DNA of 64,000 bases from G965220825 sp965220825 (GTDB taxonomy: Bacteria; Pseudomonadota; Alphaproteobacteria; UBA828): contig OZ244839.1 in the NCBI GenBank assembly GCA_965220825.1, positions 1,302,001 to 1,366,000 on the forward strand, given 5' to 3'. Under the pieces are notes generated by a model. The model saw only the letters and a program-made list of their open reading frames with translations. It was not told the origin of the DNA and ran no database searches. Shown piece by piece: positions 17,748 through 27,598 of the stretch (position 1 is the first letter of the stretch; each line of letters begins with the position of its first letter). The translations under genes and the position numbers were made by a program.

Positions 17748-19172
17748 ATGCACAAGTCCGACCAGGACATTCGCGCTTACGACAATGCGATGAAGCGCAT
17801 CGCACATTACCGCAAGGGAGACATGACGCGCCGCCAGATGCTGAAGGCGTCGGCCGTGGCGCTGGGGGCGACGCTCGCCGCCCAGTTCACGCCGCGTGAA
17901 GTGCATGCGGATGTGGGCGGCACGATCGTGCATTTCGCCTCCTCCGGCAAACGGCTCGCCAACTCGCTGCGCGCCGTCAAGCCGCTCTTCGACAAGGTGT
18001 ATCCGAACGTCACGCTCGAGGTCGTCTCCAAGCCCATGAGCGAGGCGCTCACCCAGATCAACACCTACATGCGCTCGGAGAGCGACGCCTTCGACGTGAT
18101 CACCCAGGACCACGCCCAGTTCGCGGCGCTCGACGCCATGGGCGCTCTGACGGACCTCGGCCCCTATCTGGAGCCTTTCCCCGAGTGGCTTGCGGACTAC
18201 GAAGAGGACGTGCCCGAGAACTACCGGCACATGTGGAACCTGCCGAAGGGGCCCGCGCCGCCCGGCTATATCGCCGCGCTGGCACCGGACGGCAACGCCA
18301 TGATGTCCTTCTACCGCAGGGATGTCTTCGAGAAGCACGGCCTCAAGGTCCCCGAGACCTGGGACGAAGTGATCGACGTATGCAAGGAGATCCACGATCC
18401 GGAGCGGGAGCGTTACGCCTATTGCGCGGCGATGGCGCGGAACTTCTGGGCGGGCTACCAGTATTACGGTGCGCTCAGAGGCTTCGGCGGCGACTTCTTC
18501 GTGGATGAGGAGAACAAGGACTGGACGCCGGGCTTCGATACGGAAGAGGCCTTCCAGGCGCTCAACATCCTGGTGGAACTTCAGAAATACGCCCACCCCG
18601 TCTCTGCAAACGCGGGCGAGGACGAGGTCAACCAGGTCTTCGCCAACGGTACGGCGCTCTACAGCCCGTTGAGCTGGGGCACGGCGGTGCTCAACGATGC
18701 CACCTTCACGGACGCGCACGAGCTCTGGCACATGGACCTTTCGCCGCGCGGTACCGGCCCCAACGGCGCTCACCGCGCGCTCGCCGGCGGCTTCGGCCAG
18801 TTCATGCCGACCTGGGGCGGCAACCGTGAGACCGCTTTCGCCTGGATCAAGTTCCTGAACTCGGGCGATCGGGAGGATCTCGACGGGAGCCCGTTGATCG
18901 CCGATGCGATCGTGGGCGCGGGCGGCCAGCTCTCGCGGCGGTCCACGCTCGGGCGCTGGGCCGACCGCAAGCCCTTCTTCGTCGGGCTCATGAAGGCTTA
19001 TCCGGTCGCCGTGGTGAATGCGCCGGTGATCCCGGAGGCCTACGCCATCATGGGTGCCGTCGGCGAGGAGGTTGCCGACGCCGTGAACGACGAGAAGAGT
19101 GTCGAGGATGCGCTGAAGGCCTGTACCAAGCGCGTCCGCCGCATCATGGAAGACAGCGGCTACTACGGTTGA
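17748..19172 (+). CDS. ABC transporter extracellular solute-binding protein, family 1
   Basis: Periplasmic sugar-type binding protein (474 aa) and first gene of a four-gene importer operon. A long N-region precedes the Tat-like motif TRRQMLKASAVALGA, with cleavage likely near VHADVGG. Cluster features are the DVITQDHAQFAALDAMGAL hinge region and FYRRDVFEKHGLKVPETWDE, typical of MalE/UgpB-like proteins. The ATG follows AAGGGAGGAAC. The ligand (sugar, polyol or glycerol-3-phosphate ester) cannot be told from the sequence. Confidence 0.9.
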   Translation: MHKSDQDIRAYDNAMKRIAHYRKGDMTRRQMLKASAVALGATLAAQFTPREVHADVGGTIVHFASSGKRLANSLRAVKPLFDKVYPNVTLEVVSKPMSEALTQINTYMRSESDAFDVITQDHAQFAALDAMGALTDLGPYLEPFPEWLADYEEDVPENYRHMWNLPKGPAPPGYIAALAPDGNAMMSFYRRDVFEKHGLKVPETWDEVIDVCKEIHDPERERYAYCAAMARNFWAGYQYYGALRGFGGDFFVDEENKDWTPGFDTEEAFQALNILVELQKYAHPVSANAGEDEVNQVFANGTALYSPLSWGTAVLNDATFTDAHELWHMDLSPRGTGPNGAHRALAGGFGQFMPTWGGNRETAFAWIKFLNSGDREDLDGSPLIADAIVGAGGQLSRRSTLGRWADRKPFFVGLMKAYPVAVVNAPVIPEAYAIMGAVGEEVADAVNDEKSVEDALKACTKRVRRIMEDSGYYG

Positions 19173-19206
19173 TGACGGCATAGCCGGGGACTTTCGGAAC
19201 CTCGGC

Positions 19207-20175
19207 GTGGTTGCGACCGCACTGGAGGCCCGGCCCCCGCCCCCGACGGCCGGGCCTCCAGGCTCCTTGCGTCCCGGCGCCGTCGCGCGGCAGCAGAGGC
19301 GAGCGGCCTATCTGCTGCTCGCGCCCTGCGTCATCGTGCTGCTGGCGCTTGCGATCTTTCCGCTGATCTTCTCGGGCACGCTCTCCTTCCGGGTCGATCC
19401 GCTCTACAACCCGGATGTCGCCCGCTTCGTCGGCTGGCGCAACTATAACGACCTGTTCGAGGATGCCCGCTTCTGGAACAGCATCCGGCTCACGGTGACG
19501 TGGGCGGTGGTGGTGGTCACGATCCAGATGGTGCTCGGGTTCTTTCTCGCGGTGCTGCTCGACCGCAAGATGCGGGGCGCGGGGCTCCTGCGCACCCTCA
19601 TCATCATTCCGGTCTTCATCTCGCCGGTGGCCATGGGACTCACCTGGCGCTTCATCTTCGAGCCGGTCTCGGGGCTTGCGAACTGGATCCTCAACACGGG
19701 CTTCGGGCTGGAGAAGTGGACCTGGCTCTCCCACAAGGACACGGCGCTGACCACATTGATGATCGTCGACTGCTGGCAGTGGACGCCCTTCATCGCGCTG
19801 ATCCTGCTGGCGGGCATGCAGAGCATCTCGCCCGAGATCACCGAGGCGGCGCGGCTCGACCGGGTGCGGGGCTTCACCTACTACACGCGCATCGTGATCC
19901 CGCTGATCCGCCCGGTCATCATGGTGGTGCTGCTGATCCGCCTGGTGGATTCGATCCGCATCTTCGATCTGAACTTCATCATGACCAAGGGCGGACCGGG
20001 CTCCTCGACCCTGCTCGCCAGCACCTACGACTACATCATTTTCGAGCAGGGCCATCTGGGGCTGATGGCAGCCTACGGCTTTTTGATCCTGATCCTCATC
20101 AACGTCGTGGTCGCCATGTTCCTCAACACGCTCTACCGAACCGAGAAGGCCGCGCGGGCGGCGGAGCGGAACTGA
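19207..20175 (+). CDS. Sugar ABC transporter permease, MalF/UgpA type
   Basis: Inner-membrane permease of 322 aa with about six helices. The EAA loop that docks on the ATPase is EAARLDRVRGFTYYTRIVIP (about residues 217-236). The start is GTG at 19207, 34 bases after the binding-protein gene; the first ~30 residues are Pro/Ala-rich and cytoplasmic, so a later start is possible. Its stop TGA shares a base with the ATG of the next permease. Confidence 0.9.
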   Translation: MVATALEARPPPPTAGPPGSLRPGAVARQQRRAAYLLLAPCVIVLLALAIFPLIFSGTLSFRVDPLYNPDVARFVGWRNYNDLFEDARFWNSIRLTVTWAVVVVTIQMVLGFFLAVLLDRKMRGAGLLRTLIIIPVFISPVAMGLTWRFIFEPVSGLANWILNTGFGLEKWTWLSHKDTALTTLMIVDCWQWTPFIALILLAGMQSISPEITEAARLDRVRGFTYYTRIVIPLIRPVIMVVLLIRLVDSIRIFDLNFIMTKGGPGSSTLLASTYDYIIFEQGHLGLMAAYGFLILILINVVVAMFLNTLYRTEKAARAAERN

Positions 20176-20993
20176 TGCCCACGGTCTATTCCCGCGCGAT
20201 CAACCTTCTCGCCGTGCTGGTGGTGATCCTCTGGCTCGTGCCGGTGGCCTGGGTGGCGCTCACCTCCGTCAAGCCCACCAACGTGATCAACGCCGAGGTG
20301 CCGACCTTCTATTCCTTCGAACCCACCGGCGAACATTATGTGGAGATTTTCGACCGCTTCCTGTTCGACCGCGCCATCGTGAACAGCCTGATCACGGTGG
20401 GCGTCTCCACGCTGATCGTGATGATCCTCGCGCTGCCGGCGGCCTATGCGGTGGCGCGAATGGGGCTCATGGGGGGCGATACCTGGGCCCTTGTCATCCT
20501 CTCCTTGCGGTTCCTGCCGGGGGTGGTGGTGGTGCTGCCCTACTTCAAGATGGCCAACTTCTTCGGCCTGATCGACACCCAGATCGTGCTGATCGTCGTC
20601 TATGTGGCGTTCGGGCTGCCTTTCGCCGTCTGGATTCTGCGCGGATTCCTGCTGGATCTGCCGAAGGAGGTGGAGGAGGCGGCGCGGCTGGACGGGCTGG
20701 GCTGGCTGCAGATCATCTTCCGTCTGATCCTGCCGATGGCGGCGCCGGGGATCGCCGTCACGGCCATCTTCACCTTCGTCTTCAGCTGGAACGAGTATCT
20801 CTATGCGCTCTTCCTCACCTACGACAACGCCACGACCATGCCGGTCGCATTGCAGAAGACGATCGACATCTACAACGTGCTGTGGGGCTCGCTGAGCGCC
20901 GGCGCGGTCATCCAGCTACTGCCGATGGTCGCGGTGGTGTTCCTGCTGCAACGGCATATTGCGCGCGGCCTCGCGCTCGGCGCGGTGAAATAG
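20175..20993 (+). CDS. Sugar ABC transporter permease, MalG/UgpE type
   Basis: Second permease (272 aa). The first helix is at the N-terminus (INLLAVLVVILWLVPVAWVA), and the EAA loop is EEAARLDGLGWLQIIFRLIL. The SWNEYLYALFLT segment is conserved in MalG-type proteins. The ATG overlaps the stop of the upstream permease (TGATG), indicating coupled translation. The overlapping frame beginning at 19500 is a shadow of the first permease. Confidence 0.92.
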   Translation: MPTVYSRAINLLAVLVVILWLVPVAWVALTSVKPTNVINAEVPTFYSFEPTGEHYVEIFDRFLFDRAIVNSLITVGVSTLIVMILALPAAYAVARMGLMGGDTWALVILSLRFLPGVVVVLPYFKMANFFGLIDTQIVLIVVYVAFGLPFAVWILRGFLLDLPKEVEEAARLDGLGWLQIIFRLILPMAAPGIAVTAIFTFVFSWNEYLYALFLTYDNATTMPVALQKTIDIYNVLWGSLSAGAVIQLLPMVAVVFLLQRHIARGLALGAVK

Positions 20994-21003
20994 GGGCGGC
21001 GCA

Positions 21004-22080
21004 ATGAACGTCACGCTCAAGGGCCTCGTAAAACGTTTTCGGGACGGCACCGAGGCGGTCAAGGGCATCGACCTCGAGATCGAGAAGGGCGAGTTCCTGA
21101 CCCTGCTGGGGCCCTCCGGCTGCGGCAAGACCACGACGCTCCGCCTCATCGCGGGACTGGAAGAGCCGACGGAGGGGACCGTGACCATCGGCGCCCGGGA
21201 CGTGACCCACGTCAATCCCGGCGATCGCGACGTGGCCATGGTCTTCCAGACCTACGCCCTCTACCCCCATATGACGGCACTCCAGAACATGACCCTCGGC
21301 CTCACGGTCGCCGGGATGTCGAAGACGGAGGCCGCCGAGAAGGCCCGGGAGACGGCGCGGCTGCTGGGTATCGAACGCCTGCTCGACCGCAAGCCGGCGA
21401 AGCTCTCCGGCGGCGAGCGCCAGCGTGTGGCCCTGGGGCGCGCCATGGTGCGGAGCCCCGCCTGCTACCTGATGGACGAGCCGCTCTCCAACCTCGACCT
21501 CAAGCTTCGCGAACATATGCGGACGGAGCTCAAGCGCCTGCACCAGGCCTACAAGGTCACCACCATCTATGTGACCCACGATCAGGCGGAAGCACTGATT
21601 CTTTCGGACCGGGTGGCGGTGCTGAACGAAGGCGAGGTGCAGCAGGTGGCGGACCCGGTGAACATCTATGAGCGGCCCGCCAACACCTTCGTCGCGGACT
21701 TCATCGGGAGCCCGGGCATCAACTTCCTCAAGGGTGCGCTGGGGGACGGTCGGGTCATGGTGGCCGGCCGTGCGCTCGGGGAGGGGCAAGGGCGCGGCCC
21801 GGTTATCCTCGGCGTCCGGCCGGAGGACGTGATCCTGCGGCCGCCGGGCGAGGGCCTCATCGAAGGAAGGATCGAATTCACCGAATCCTATGGCGGTACC
21901 ATCATCGCCTTTATCGCGCCCAAGGGGCCGGAGAAGCTGCTGGAGCGGCGCGAATATGTGGCGGCCAGTATCGACGTACATCAGCCGGTCCGGATAGGTG
22001 CCGAGGTGGGCCTCGCCTTTCGCGAGAGTCGCATCACCCTTTTCGATGCCGAAACCGGCCGGGCCGTGCCGCGCGCGTAG
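21004..22080 (+). CDS. ABC transporter ATP-binding protein, UgpC/MalK type
   Basis: ATPase energising the importer (358 aa). Walker A is GPSGCGKTT, the Q-loop follows at VFQTYALYPHM, the signature is LSGGERQRVALGRA, and Walker B is YLMDEPLSNLD, with the switch His in VTHDQAEA. The C-terminal regulatory OB-fold (TOBE) is present (PVILGVRPEDV). It lies 10 bases after the second permease. The operon is therefore complete: binding protein, two permeases, ATPase. Confidence 0.94.
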   Translation: MNVTLKGLVKRFRDGTEAVKGIDLEIEKGEFLTLLGPSGCGKTTTLRLIAGLEEPTEGTVTIGARDVTHVNPGDRDVAMVFQTYALYPHMTALQNMTLGLTVAGMSKTEAAEKARETARLLGIERLLDRKPAKLSGGERQRVALGRAMVRSPACYLMDEPLSNLDLKLREHMRTELKRLHQAYKVTTIYVTHDQAEALILSDRVAVLNEGEVQQVADPVNIYERPANTFVADFIGSPGINFLKGALGDGRVMVAGRALGEGQGRGPVILGVRPEDVILRPPGEGLIEGRIEFTESYGGTIIAFIAPKGPEKLLERREYVAASIDVHQPVRIGAEVGLAFRESRITLFDAETGRAVPRA

Positions 22081-22125
22081 CCCCGCTCTCGTTCGCCGAC
22101 CCGCGTTCTCCCGGTAGGCGGGCCT

Positions 22126-23847
22126 TCATCGACCGGCGACCGCGCCCTCTCGGCGGGGGTCCGCGCCGCCCCGGAGCCGGACTCCGTCGGGCCTGCGGGC
22201 GACGGCGACAATATGCAGGCCACTGGTCATCCGACGCAGCGCGACCTCGTGACCGCGGGCTTCGAGGGCCGGCGCAAGAGCCGCAAACGGCGTTCCCTCC
22301 TCCAGCTCCGTCGCACCGTTGCGGTTGCAGAGATGGGGCATTGCGGCGGCGGCCTGCGGGTCGAAGCCCCAGTCGATGAGAGCGATCAACGCCGTCGCCA
22401 CATAGCAGATTATGCGCGAGCCTCCCGGGGAGCCCAGCGCCAGAGCGAGCCGGCCTTCCGGGTCGAAGACGAGCGTGGGCGCCATGGAGCTGCGCGGGCG
22501 CTTGCCCGGTTCCACCCGGTTCGCGACCGGGGCACCGTGCCGGTCCGGCGCGAAGGAAAAATCCGTGAGCTGGTTGTTGAGCAGGAAGCCCCGCACCATC
22601 AGCCCCGAACCGAAGGCGGCCTCGATGCTCGACGTGAGCGCGACGGCATTGCCGGCAGCGTCCACGACGCTGAGATGGGTGGTGGAGGGCGCCTCCGGGC
22701 TCACGCCCGACCGCCCCGCCGCAGACGCGCCCGGGGGGGCTCCAGCTGCGCGCCTGCCGCCGTCGCGCAGCGGGTCGATGGCGGCCGCCCGCCTCGCGAG
22801 ATAGGCGGGGTCCAGCAGGCCGTTCACCGGCACCGGTACGAAATCGGAGTCCGCGAGGTAGCGGTCCCTATCCGCATAGGCGAGGCGCATTGCCTCGGCG
22901 ATGAGGTGCAGGGCGTCGGGCGTGCCGTAGGGCGGCATGGCGCGGCTCGCCAGGAGACCCAGTATCTGCAGCACGGTAACGCCGCCGGAACTCGGCGGCC
23001 CCATGCCGCAAACCCGGTAGCCCCGATAGACGAGACAGACAGGCGGGCGGCGCTTGGCACGGTAGGACGCCATGTCCGCGGCCGTAAGCAGGCCGGGATT
23101 GCGCGCGGCACCGGCCACGGCGGCGGCGATGTCCTCGGCGATCGCACCTTGGTAGAAGATGTCCGCACCATGGGCCGCGACGATGCGCAGGGTCTCCGCG
23201 AACGCCGGGTTGCGCAGCAGGGTGCCCGGCGGATGGGCCTCACCGTCCGTATCGAGGAAATAGCGCGCCGCCGTGGGGAGAGCGCGGGCGGTGGGCACGC
23301 GCTCCACCATCCCGTGCAGACGGCGGCCCACGGCAAAGCCCGACTCCGCCAGTTCGATCGCCGGTTCGAAAAGCACGGCCCAGGGAAGTCTGCCATGCTC
23401 GGCATGGGCATGCGCCAGCATGCGCAGAAGGCCCGGTGCGCCCACGGCCCGGCCGCCGATCGCGGCCTCGAAGAACCCCAGGGGCGCGCCGTCGGGCGCG
23501 AGAAAGAGCCCCTCCCCCGTAGCCGCCGGCGCCGTCTCGCGCCCGTCATAGGCGGCCACGGCGCGGGCCTCGGCGTCGAAATGGAGCAAGAAGCCGCCGC
23601 CGCCGATACCGGAGGACTGGGGCTCCACCAGGTTGAGCACCATCTGCATAGCGATGGCGGCGTCCACGGCACTGCCGCCGCGCGCAAGCATCGCCGCGCC
23701 GGCATCCGCCGCCCTTTCGTCCGCGGCGACGGCCATCTCCCGCACCGCGCCGCCCACCGGCACGCCCGCACCCTCCACCGTGTGGCCGGGCGCGCCGAAC
23801 GTCGCGGCCAGGAGCACGACGGCAACAAGGGACGCACGGAGCCTCAT
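22126..23847 (-). CDS. ggt: Gamma-glutamyltranspeptidase
   Basis: Periplasmic Ntn-hydrolase (573 aa) that cleaves the gamma-glutamyl bond of glutathione and transfers or hydrolyses it. The signal peptide is RLRASLVAVVLLAATFGAP. The proenzyme self-cleaves before a catalytic Thr, expected at STTHLSVVDAAGNAVALT. Upstream, SGIGGGGFLLHFD and the GPPSSGGVTVLQILGLL motif are typical; the GSPGGSRII loop in the small subunit supports the call. The start was placed at the ATG just before the signal peptide. The gene converges with the ATPase gene, 45 bases apart. Confidence 0.92.
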   Translation of the reverse strand: MRLRASLVAVVLLAATFGAPGHTVEGAGVPVGGAVREMAVAADERAADAGAAMLARGGSAVDAAIAMQMVLNLVEPQSSGIGGGGFLLHFDAEARAVAAYDGRETAPAATGEGLFLAPDGAPLGFFEAAIGGRAVGAPGLLRMLAHAHAEHGRLPWAVLFEPAIELAESGFAVGRRLHGMVERVPTARALPTAARYFLDTDGEAHPPGTLLRNPAFAETLRIVAAHGADIFYQGAIAEDIAAAVAGAARNPGLLTAADMASYRAKRRPPVCLVYRGYRVCGMGPPSSGGVTVLQILGLLASRAMPPYGTPDALHLIAEAMRLAYADRDRYLADSDFVPVPVNGLLDPAYLARRAAAIDPLRDGGRRAAGAPPGASAAGRSGVSPEAPSTTHLSVVDAAGNAVALTSSIEAAFGSGLMVRGFLLNNQLTDFSFAPDRHGAPVANRVEPGKRPRSSMAPTLVFDPEGRLALALGSPGGSRIICYVATALIALIDWGFDPQAAAAMPHLCNRNGATELEEGTPFAALAPALEARGHEVALRRMTSGLHIVAVARRPDGVRLRGGADPRREGAVAGR

Positions 23848-23896
23848 GCTGCCAAAATAGAGGACGGCCCGGGGCCGGGCCAGGATACCCCCGCAG

Positions 23897-25318
23897 TCAG
23901 CCCGGGTCGGGGAAGCGGAGGGTGAAGACGGTGCCGGTCGGGTCCGAGCGGGAGAGGCGGATATCGCCGCCATGGTTGCGCATCAGGTCGTGGGCGATAG
24001 CGAGTCCCAAGCCGGTGCCGCCGCCGGGCGCACCGGAGAAGGGCTCGAACAGGTGGGCCCGAACCTCCTCGGGGAGGCCGGGGCCCGTATCCGCCACCTC
24101 CACATAGGCGGCGCCCGAGGACGAATCGCGCCACGCACTCACCCGCACCGCCCCACCGCCCGGCGCGTGGCCGACGGCGCGGGCGGCGTTGCTCGTGAGG
24201 TTCGCCATCGCGCGGTAGATCTGCTCGCGATCCGCCGTAAGCTCGAAATCCGCCGGGACCTCGTTGCGCCATAGCACCGATCCGCCCGCGCAGGCCGGCA
24301 GTGCGCGGCCCACCTCGTCCACCAGCGGTGCGAGCGGAAAGCGCGTGCGCCGGGGCTGGGGCTCTCCATTCTTCGCATAGCTGAGCGTACGGGTGCAGAG
24401 CGCGATGGCGCGGTCCAGTGCGGCGAGCAGCGGGGCTGCGAGCTTTTGAACCTCCGGATCCCGCGCGTCCGCCAGGCGCTCCGAAAGCACCGCGGCGGTC
24501 GCCAGCATGTTGCGCAGATCGTGGTTGATCTTGGCGACGCCCGCGCCGACGGCCGCGAGCCGCGCCTTCTGGCGCAGCGCACCCTGCACCCGCTGTTGCA
24601 TCACGAGCAGCTCGCGTTCAGCCACGCCGATTTCATCCATCCGCCCGCTTCCCGCGATCTCCGCCAAACCGCCTTCCGGGCTCCGTCGGAATCCGACGAG
24701 GCTCGCGATGAGCCTCCGCAGCGGGCGCACCAGCTGCCAGTGCAGCGAGAGGTAGAGCAATGCGCCGACAATGAACGCGAGCAGCAGGGAGAGTCCGAGG
24801 ATTCGCCACGAGAACTCTGTCAGCGCGGCATGAAGGGAGGTCTCGGCAAGGACGATATCGACCCAGGTGCCGGGCTGGGCGTCCGGTATGCGGCCGATCA
24901 CGCGAATCGTACGCTCGCCCCCATGGCACAGAACGTCGAAGGCATGCGCGACCGCGGCGAGGTTGCCGGTCTCCCGCAGGTCGAACGCCGCGTCGATTTC
25001 ATCGGGCACGCGGCTGCCGAGGATCAGCGTCCGCTTGTCCTCCCGCCTGATGGAAAGCGCGGAGACGCCGGCGCGGGAGAGGAGCGAATCGCGAAGCTCC
25101 TCGTCCACCGCGCCCCCCGGCGCCGCCTCGACGGCGAGTGCCGCGATGAACGCCGCTTCGACGCGCTCCTCCAGAAAATCCAAGCGGTAGCGCGCGATGG
25201 TGGGAAAGTAGATCAGCACCTCGCCCAGCAGGATGAACGCCGCCGTCAGGATCAGCAGCCGCGCCGAAAGGCTACGCAGGGTCAAACGGGAAAGCAGCGA
25301 GAGCGGTGCGGTGCGCAA
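23897..25318 (-). CDS. Orphan sensor histidine kinase
   Basis: 473-aa membrane kinase. TM1 is at residues 19-40, a ~130-residue periplasmic sensor follows, TM2 is at 171-193, and a HAMP-like linker follows. The phosphoacceptor is His266 in KINHDLRNML. Then come the HATPase boxes: N box ANLTSNAARA, G1 DTGPGLP, G2 GGTGLGLAI. No response regulator is encoded nearby, so its partner is elsewhere. The start is TTG at 25318; a later start is possible. It precedes ggt on the same strand by 49 bases, so the two may be co-transcribed. Confidence 0.88.
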   Translation of the reverse strand: MRTAPLSLLSRLTLRSLSARLLILTAAFILLGEVLIYFPTIARYRLDFLEERVEAAFIAALAVEAAPGGAVDEELRDSLLSRAGVSALSIRREDKRTLILGSRVPDEIDAAFDLRETGNLAAVAHAFDVLCHGGERTIRVIGRIPDAQPGTWVDIVLAETSLHAALTEFSWRILGLSLLLAFIVGALLYLSLHWQLVRPLRRLIASLVGFRRSPEGGLAEIAGSGRMDEIGVAERELLVMQQRVQGALRQKARLAAVGAGVAKINHDLRNMLATAAVLSERLADARDPEVQKLAAPLLAALDRAIALCTRTLSYAKNGEPQPRRTRFPLAPLVDEVGRALPACAGGSVLWRNEVPADFELTADREQIYRAMANLTSNAARAVGHAPGGGAVRVSAWRDSSSGAAYVEVADTGPGLPEEVRAHLFEPFSGAPGGGTGLGLAIAHDLMRNHGGDIRLSRSDPTGTVFTLRFPDPG

Positions 25319-25333
25319 GGGGCCTCCGCGTCC

Positions 25334-25346
25334 TTACGGGCCGTAA
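25334..25346. promoter_or_regulatory. Short palindrome upstream of the kinase gene
   Basis: TTACGG-G-CCGTAA, 15 bases before the kinase start. Its position and symmetry would suit an operator. It is too short to be sure of, and no second copy was noticed. Confidence 0.22.
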
Positions 25347-25549
25347 TGCGGCCGCCAGTGCCATATGATTAAGTCACGCGACGGCCCGGCGCGTTCTCGC
25401 GAAAACGAAATGCGCGATCAAAAACGGAACGGCCCACACCACCCTATTCTGCCGCGCGCCGGCATGAATTCGCCCGCTACCCGCCTCGGCGGAACTGCGC
25501 ACGCCGGACGGACGGCACGGCCGCCCAGTCTCCGGCGCGCGTTCGGCAT

Positions 25550-26266
25550 CTACTCCCGGGCGGCACCGAAGAGATGCAGCAACAGAATGAACATGTTGAT
25601 GAAGTTGAGATAGAGCGACAGCGCGCCCATCACCGACTTCTTCACCATCACCGCCTGTCCGTCGGTCTCCCGGTAGACCGCCTTGATGCGCTGGGTGTCA
25701 TAGGCCGTCAAGCCGCAGAAGAGCAGCACACCCGCCACCGAGATCACGAAGTGCAGCATCTCGGACTGCATGAAGATGTTGACCACCACGGCGATGATCA
25801 GCCCGATCAACCCCATGAACAGGAAGGAGCGCCACGAGGCGAGCGAGCGCTTCGTGGTATAGCCGTAGAGGCTCATGGCGCCGAACATGCCCATGGTGAT
25901 GAAGAACACGCGAACGATGCTGGTGGCCGTGTAGGCGACGAATATGTAGGAGAGCGAGGCCCCCATGAGCATCGAGAAGCCCCAGAACAGCCACTGGGCC
26001 GTGCGGGGCTTCATCGTCTGGATCTTCATGCCCATGAAGAAGACGATGCCGAGCGGCGCCAGCATGACCACGAAACCGAGGCCCGAGCCGTAGAGAATCG
26101 GGAACAGCCCCGTATTGGCCACCACATAGGCAACGATGCCCGTCAGCGCGAGCCCGGAAGCCATATAGTTGTAGACCCGGAGCATGTAGCTCCTGAGGCC
26201 CTCGTCGACCTGGGCCTGGGTCAGGGTCGCACCGGCAAACGGCTGACCTTGAGTGCGGAGTTCCAT
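25550..26266 (-). CDS. Bax inhibitor-1 / YccA family membrane protein
   Basis: 238-aa protein with seven predicted membrane helices, typical of the BI-1/TMBIM family (YbhL/YccA-like). It keeps the family pattern: an N-terminal soluble segment, YMLRVYNYMASGLALTG, the central FMGMKIQ/GASLSYIFVAYT stretch, and the C-terminal YDTQRIK with SLYLNFINMFILLL. Roles suggested for the family are Ca2+/H+ leak and membrane protein quality control through FtsH. ATG at 26266 (AGAGG upstream) was preferred to a start at 26290. Confidence 0.9.
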   Translation of the reverse strand: MELRTQGQPFAGATLTQAQVDEGLRSYMLRVYNYMASGLALTGIVAYVVANTGLFPILYGSGLGFVVMLAPLGIVFFMGMKIQTMKPRTAQWLFWGFSMLMGASLSYIFVAYTATSIVRVFFITMGMFGAMSLYGYTTKRSLASWRSFLFMGLIGLIIAVVVNIFMQSEMLHFVISVAGVLLFCGLTAYDTQRIKAVYRETDGQAVMVKKSVMGALSLYLNFINMFILLLHLFGAARE

Positions 26267-26427
26267 CGCAGCGCCTCTCTGGAGTCGCATCATCGAGCGT
26301 TCAACATCATAATAGTAGGTAGCTCGGTGCCATTTTTCAACGCCGGCGCGCAGCGGCGGTTGCCGGTGGCGGCATGGCGGCGTAGGGTCGGGGCAAGGCG
26401 CAACACATCCGAAGGCGGCGACGGACC

Positions 26428-27558
26428 ATGGGCGGTACCAATCGAGAACGTGCGCTCGCGGCACTGCACGATGAGGTCCATCGCAACCACATGTTCCCGT
26501 TCTGGGCCACCACGACCGAGGTTGCCCACGACGAGATCCGGCAGTTGATGCGGAGCCGGCGCGCGGTGCCCCATCTCTGGCACTATGAGCGCGACATCGA
26601 GCCCCTGCTCAGGCGCTCGGCCGAGCTTGTCTCCATGTCCGATTCCGAGCGGCGGTCGCTGATCCTGGTGAATCCGGGTCTCGCACCGACCCGGGCGACG
26701 GTCTCTACCATGTACACCGCCTATCGCCTGAACGATCCGCGCGAGGTGATGCCGCCCCACCGCCACTCGCCCAACGCCATCCGCCTCGGCCTCACCGGCA
26801 GCATGAACTTCACCGGCGTGGAGGGCGAGGACATCGTCTTCGCCCCGGGCGACATGGTGCTGACGCCCTGCGATACCTGGCACAACCACGGCAACAAGGG
26901 CGACGAGCCGGCGATCAATCTCTCCGTGCTGGACCTGCCGCTGGTCGAGGTGTTGAACGCGGTCTATTTCGAACACGACTACGAGGAGGAGCGCGAGGGA
27001 GAGCGGGTCGCCGTCCGCGAACAGTCCGCGCGCTTCGACCCGGACTATTCGGCCTCGGTCTATGGTGCGGGCGGCCTGCTCCCGAGCTTCGTCTCCCATG
27101 CGCGGGGCACGGGCGCGGCCTCGCCCATGTATGTCTATCGCTGGGAGCCGGTGCGGGCGCTGCTGGAGGCTCACCGGGAGCGGCCGGGCGACCCTTACGA
27201 GGCGCTCATGGTGGAGTATGTGAACCCGGCCAGGGGCGGGGCGATCTTCCCCACCATGACCTTCCATGCCCAGATGCTGAGGCCCGGCGAAAAGACGCTG
27301 CCCTTGCGCCAGACCGCGAGCCTGCTGATTGCGCCGCTCGAAGGATCGGGGCACAGCATCGTGGACGGGACGCGTTTCGACTGGCGGCCGTTCGACACGC
27401 TCGCCGTGCCCGGCGGCTCCTGGTGCCAGCATGGGAACGATTCGGAGACGGCGCCTGCGATACTCTTCGTCGCCAGCGACCGGCCGGCGCTGGAAGCCTT
27501 CGGGCTCTACAAGAGATGGGGCCGGGACGAATCCGGCGACGAGGCGCGCCTCGTCTGA
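26428..27558 (+). CDS. Gentisate 1,2-dioxygenase-like bicupin
   Basis: 376-aa two-cupin protein. The first cupin has the metal site His111-x-His113 (PPHRHSPNAIRL) and His152/154 (TWHNHGNKGDEP). The second (about 260-360) keeps WCQHGNDSETAP but lacks a clear HxH. This matches gentisate 1,2-dioxygenases, Fe(II) enzymes that open the ring of gentisate to maleylpyruvate. Related bicupins act on salicylate or 1-hydroxy-2-naphthoate, so the substrate is an inference. The following genes lie 40 bases or less apart, suggesting one operon. Confidence 0.82.
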   Translation: MGGTNRERALAALHDEVHRNHMFPFWATTTEVAHDEIRQLMRSRRAVPHLWHYERDIEPLLRRSAELVSMSDSERRSLILVNPGLAPTRATVSTMYTAYRLNDPREVMPPHRHSPNAIRLGLTGSMNFTGVEGEDIVFAPGDMVLTPCDTWHNHGNKGDEPAINLSVLDLPLVEVLNAVYFEHDYEEEREGERVAVREQSARFDPDYSASVYGAGGLLPSFVSHARGTGAASPMYVYRWEPVRALLEAHRERPGDPYEALMVEYVNPARGGAIFPTMTFHAQMLRPGEKTLPLRQTASLLIAPLEGSGHSIVDGTRFDWRPFDTLAVPGGSWCQHGNDSETAPAILFVASDRPALEAFGLYKRWGRDESGDEARLV

Positions 27559-27598
27559 CGCGCGCCGCATTGGAAAAAAACCCAAGGAGAGCAACCGA

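Noticed and set aside
22081..22125. Hairpin between the ABC ATPase and ggt stops
   Set aside because: The only complementary stretch (CCCGC/GCGGG) is short with a long loop and no T-run; not strong enough to call a terminator.
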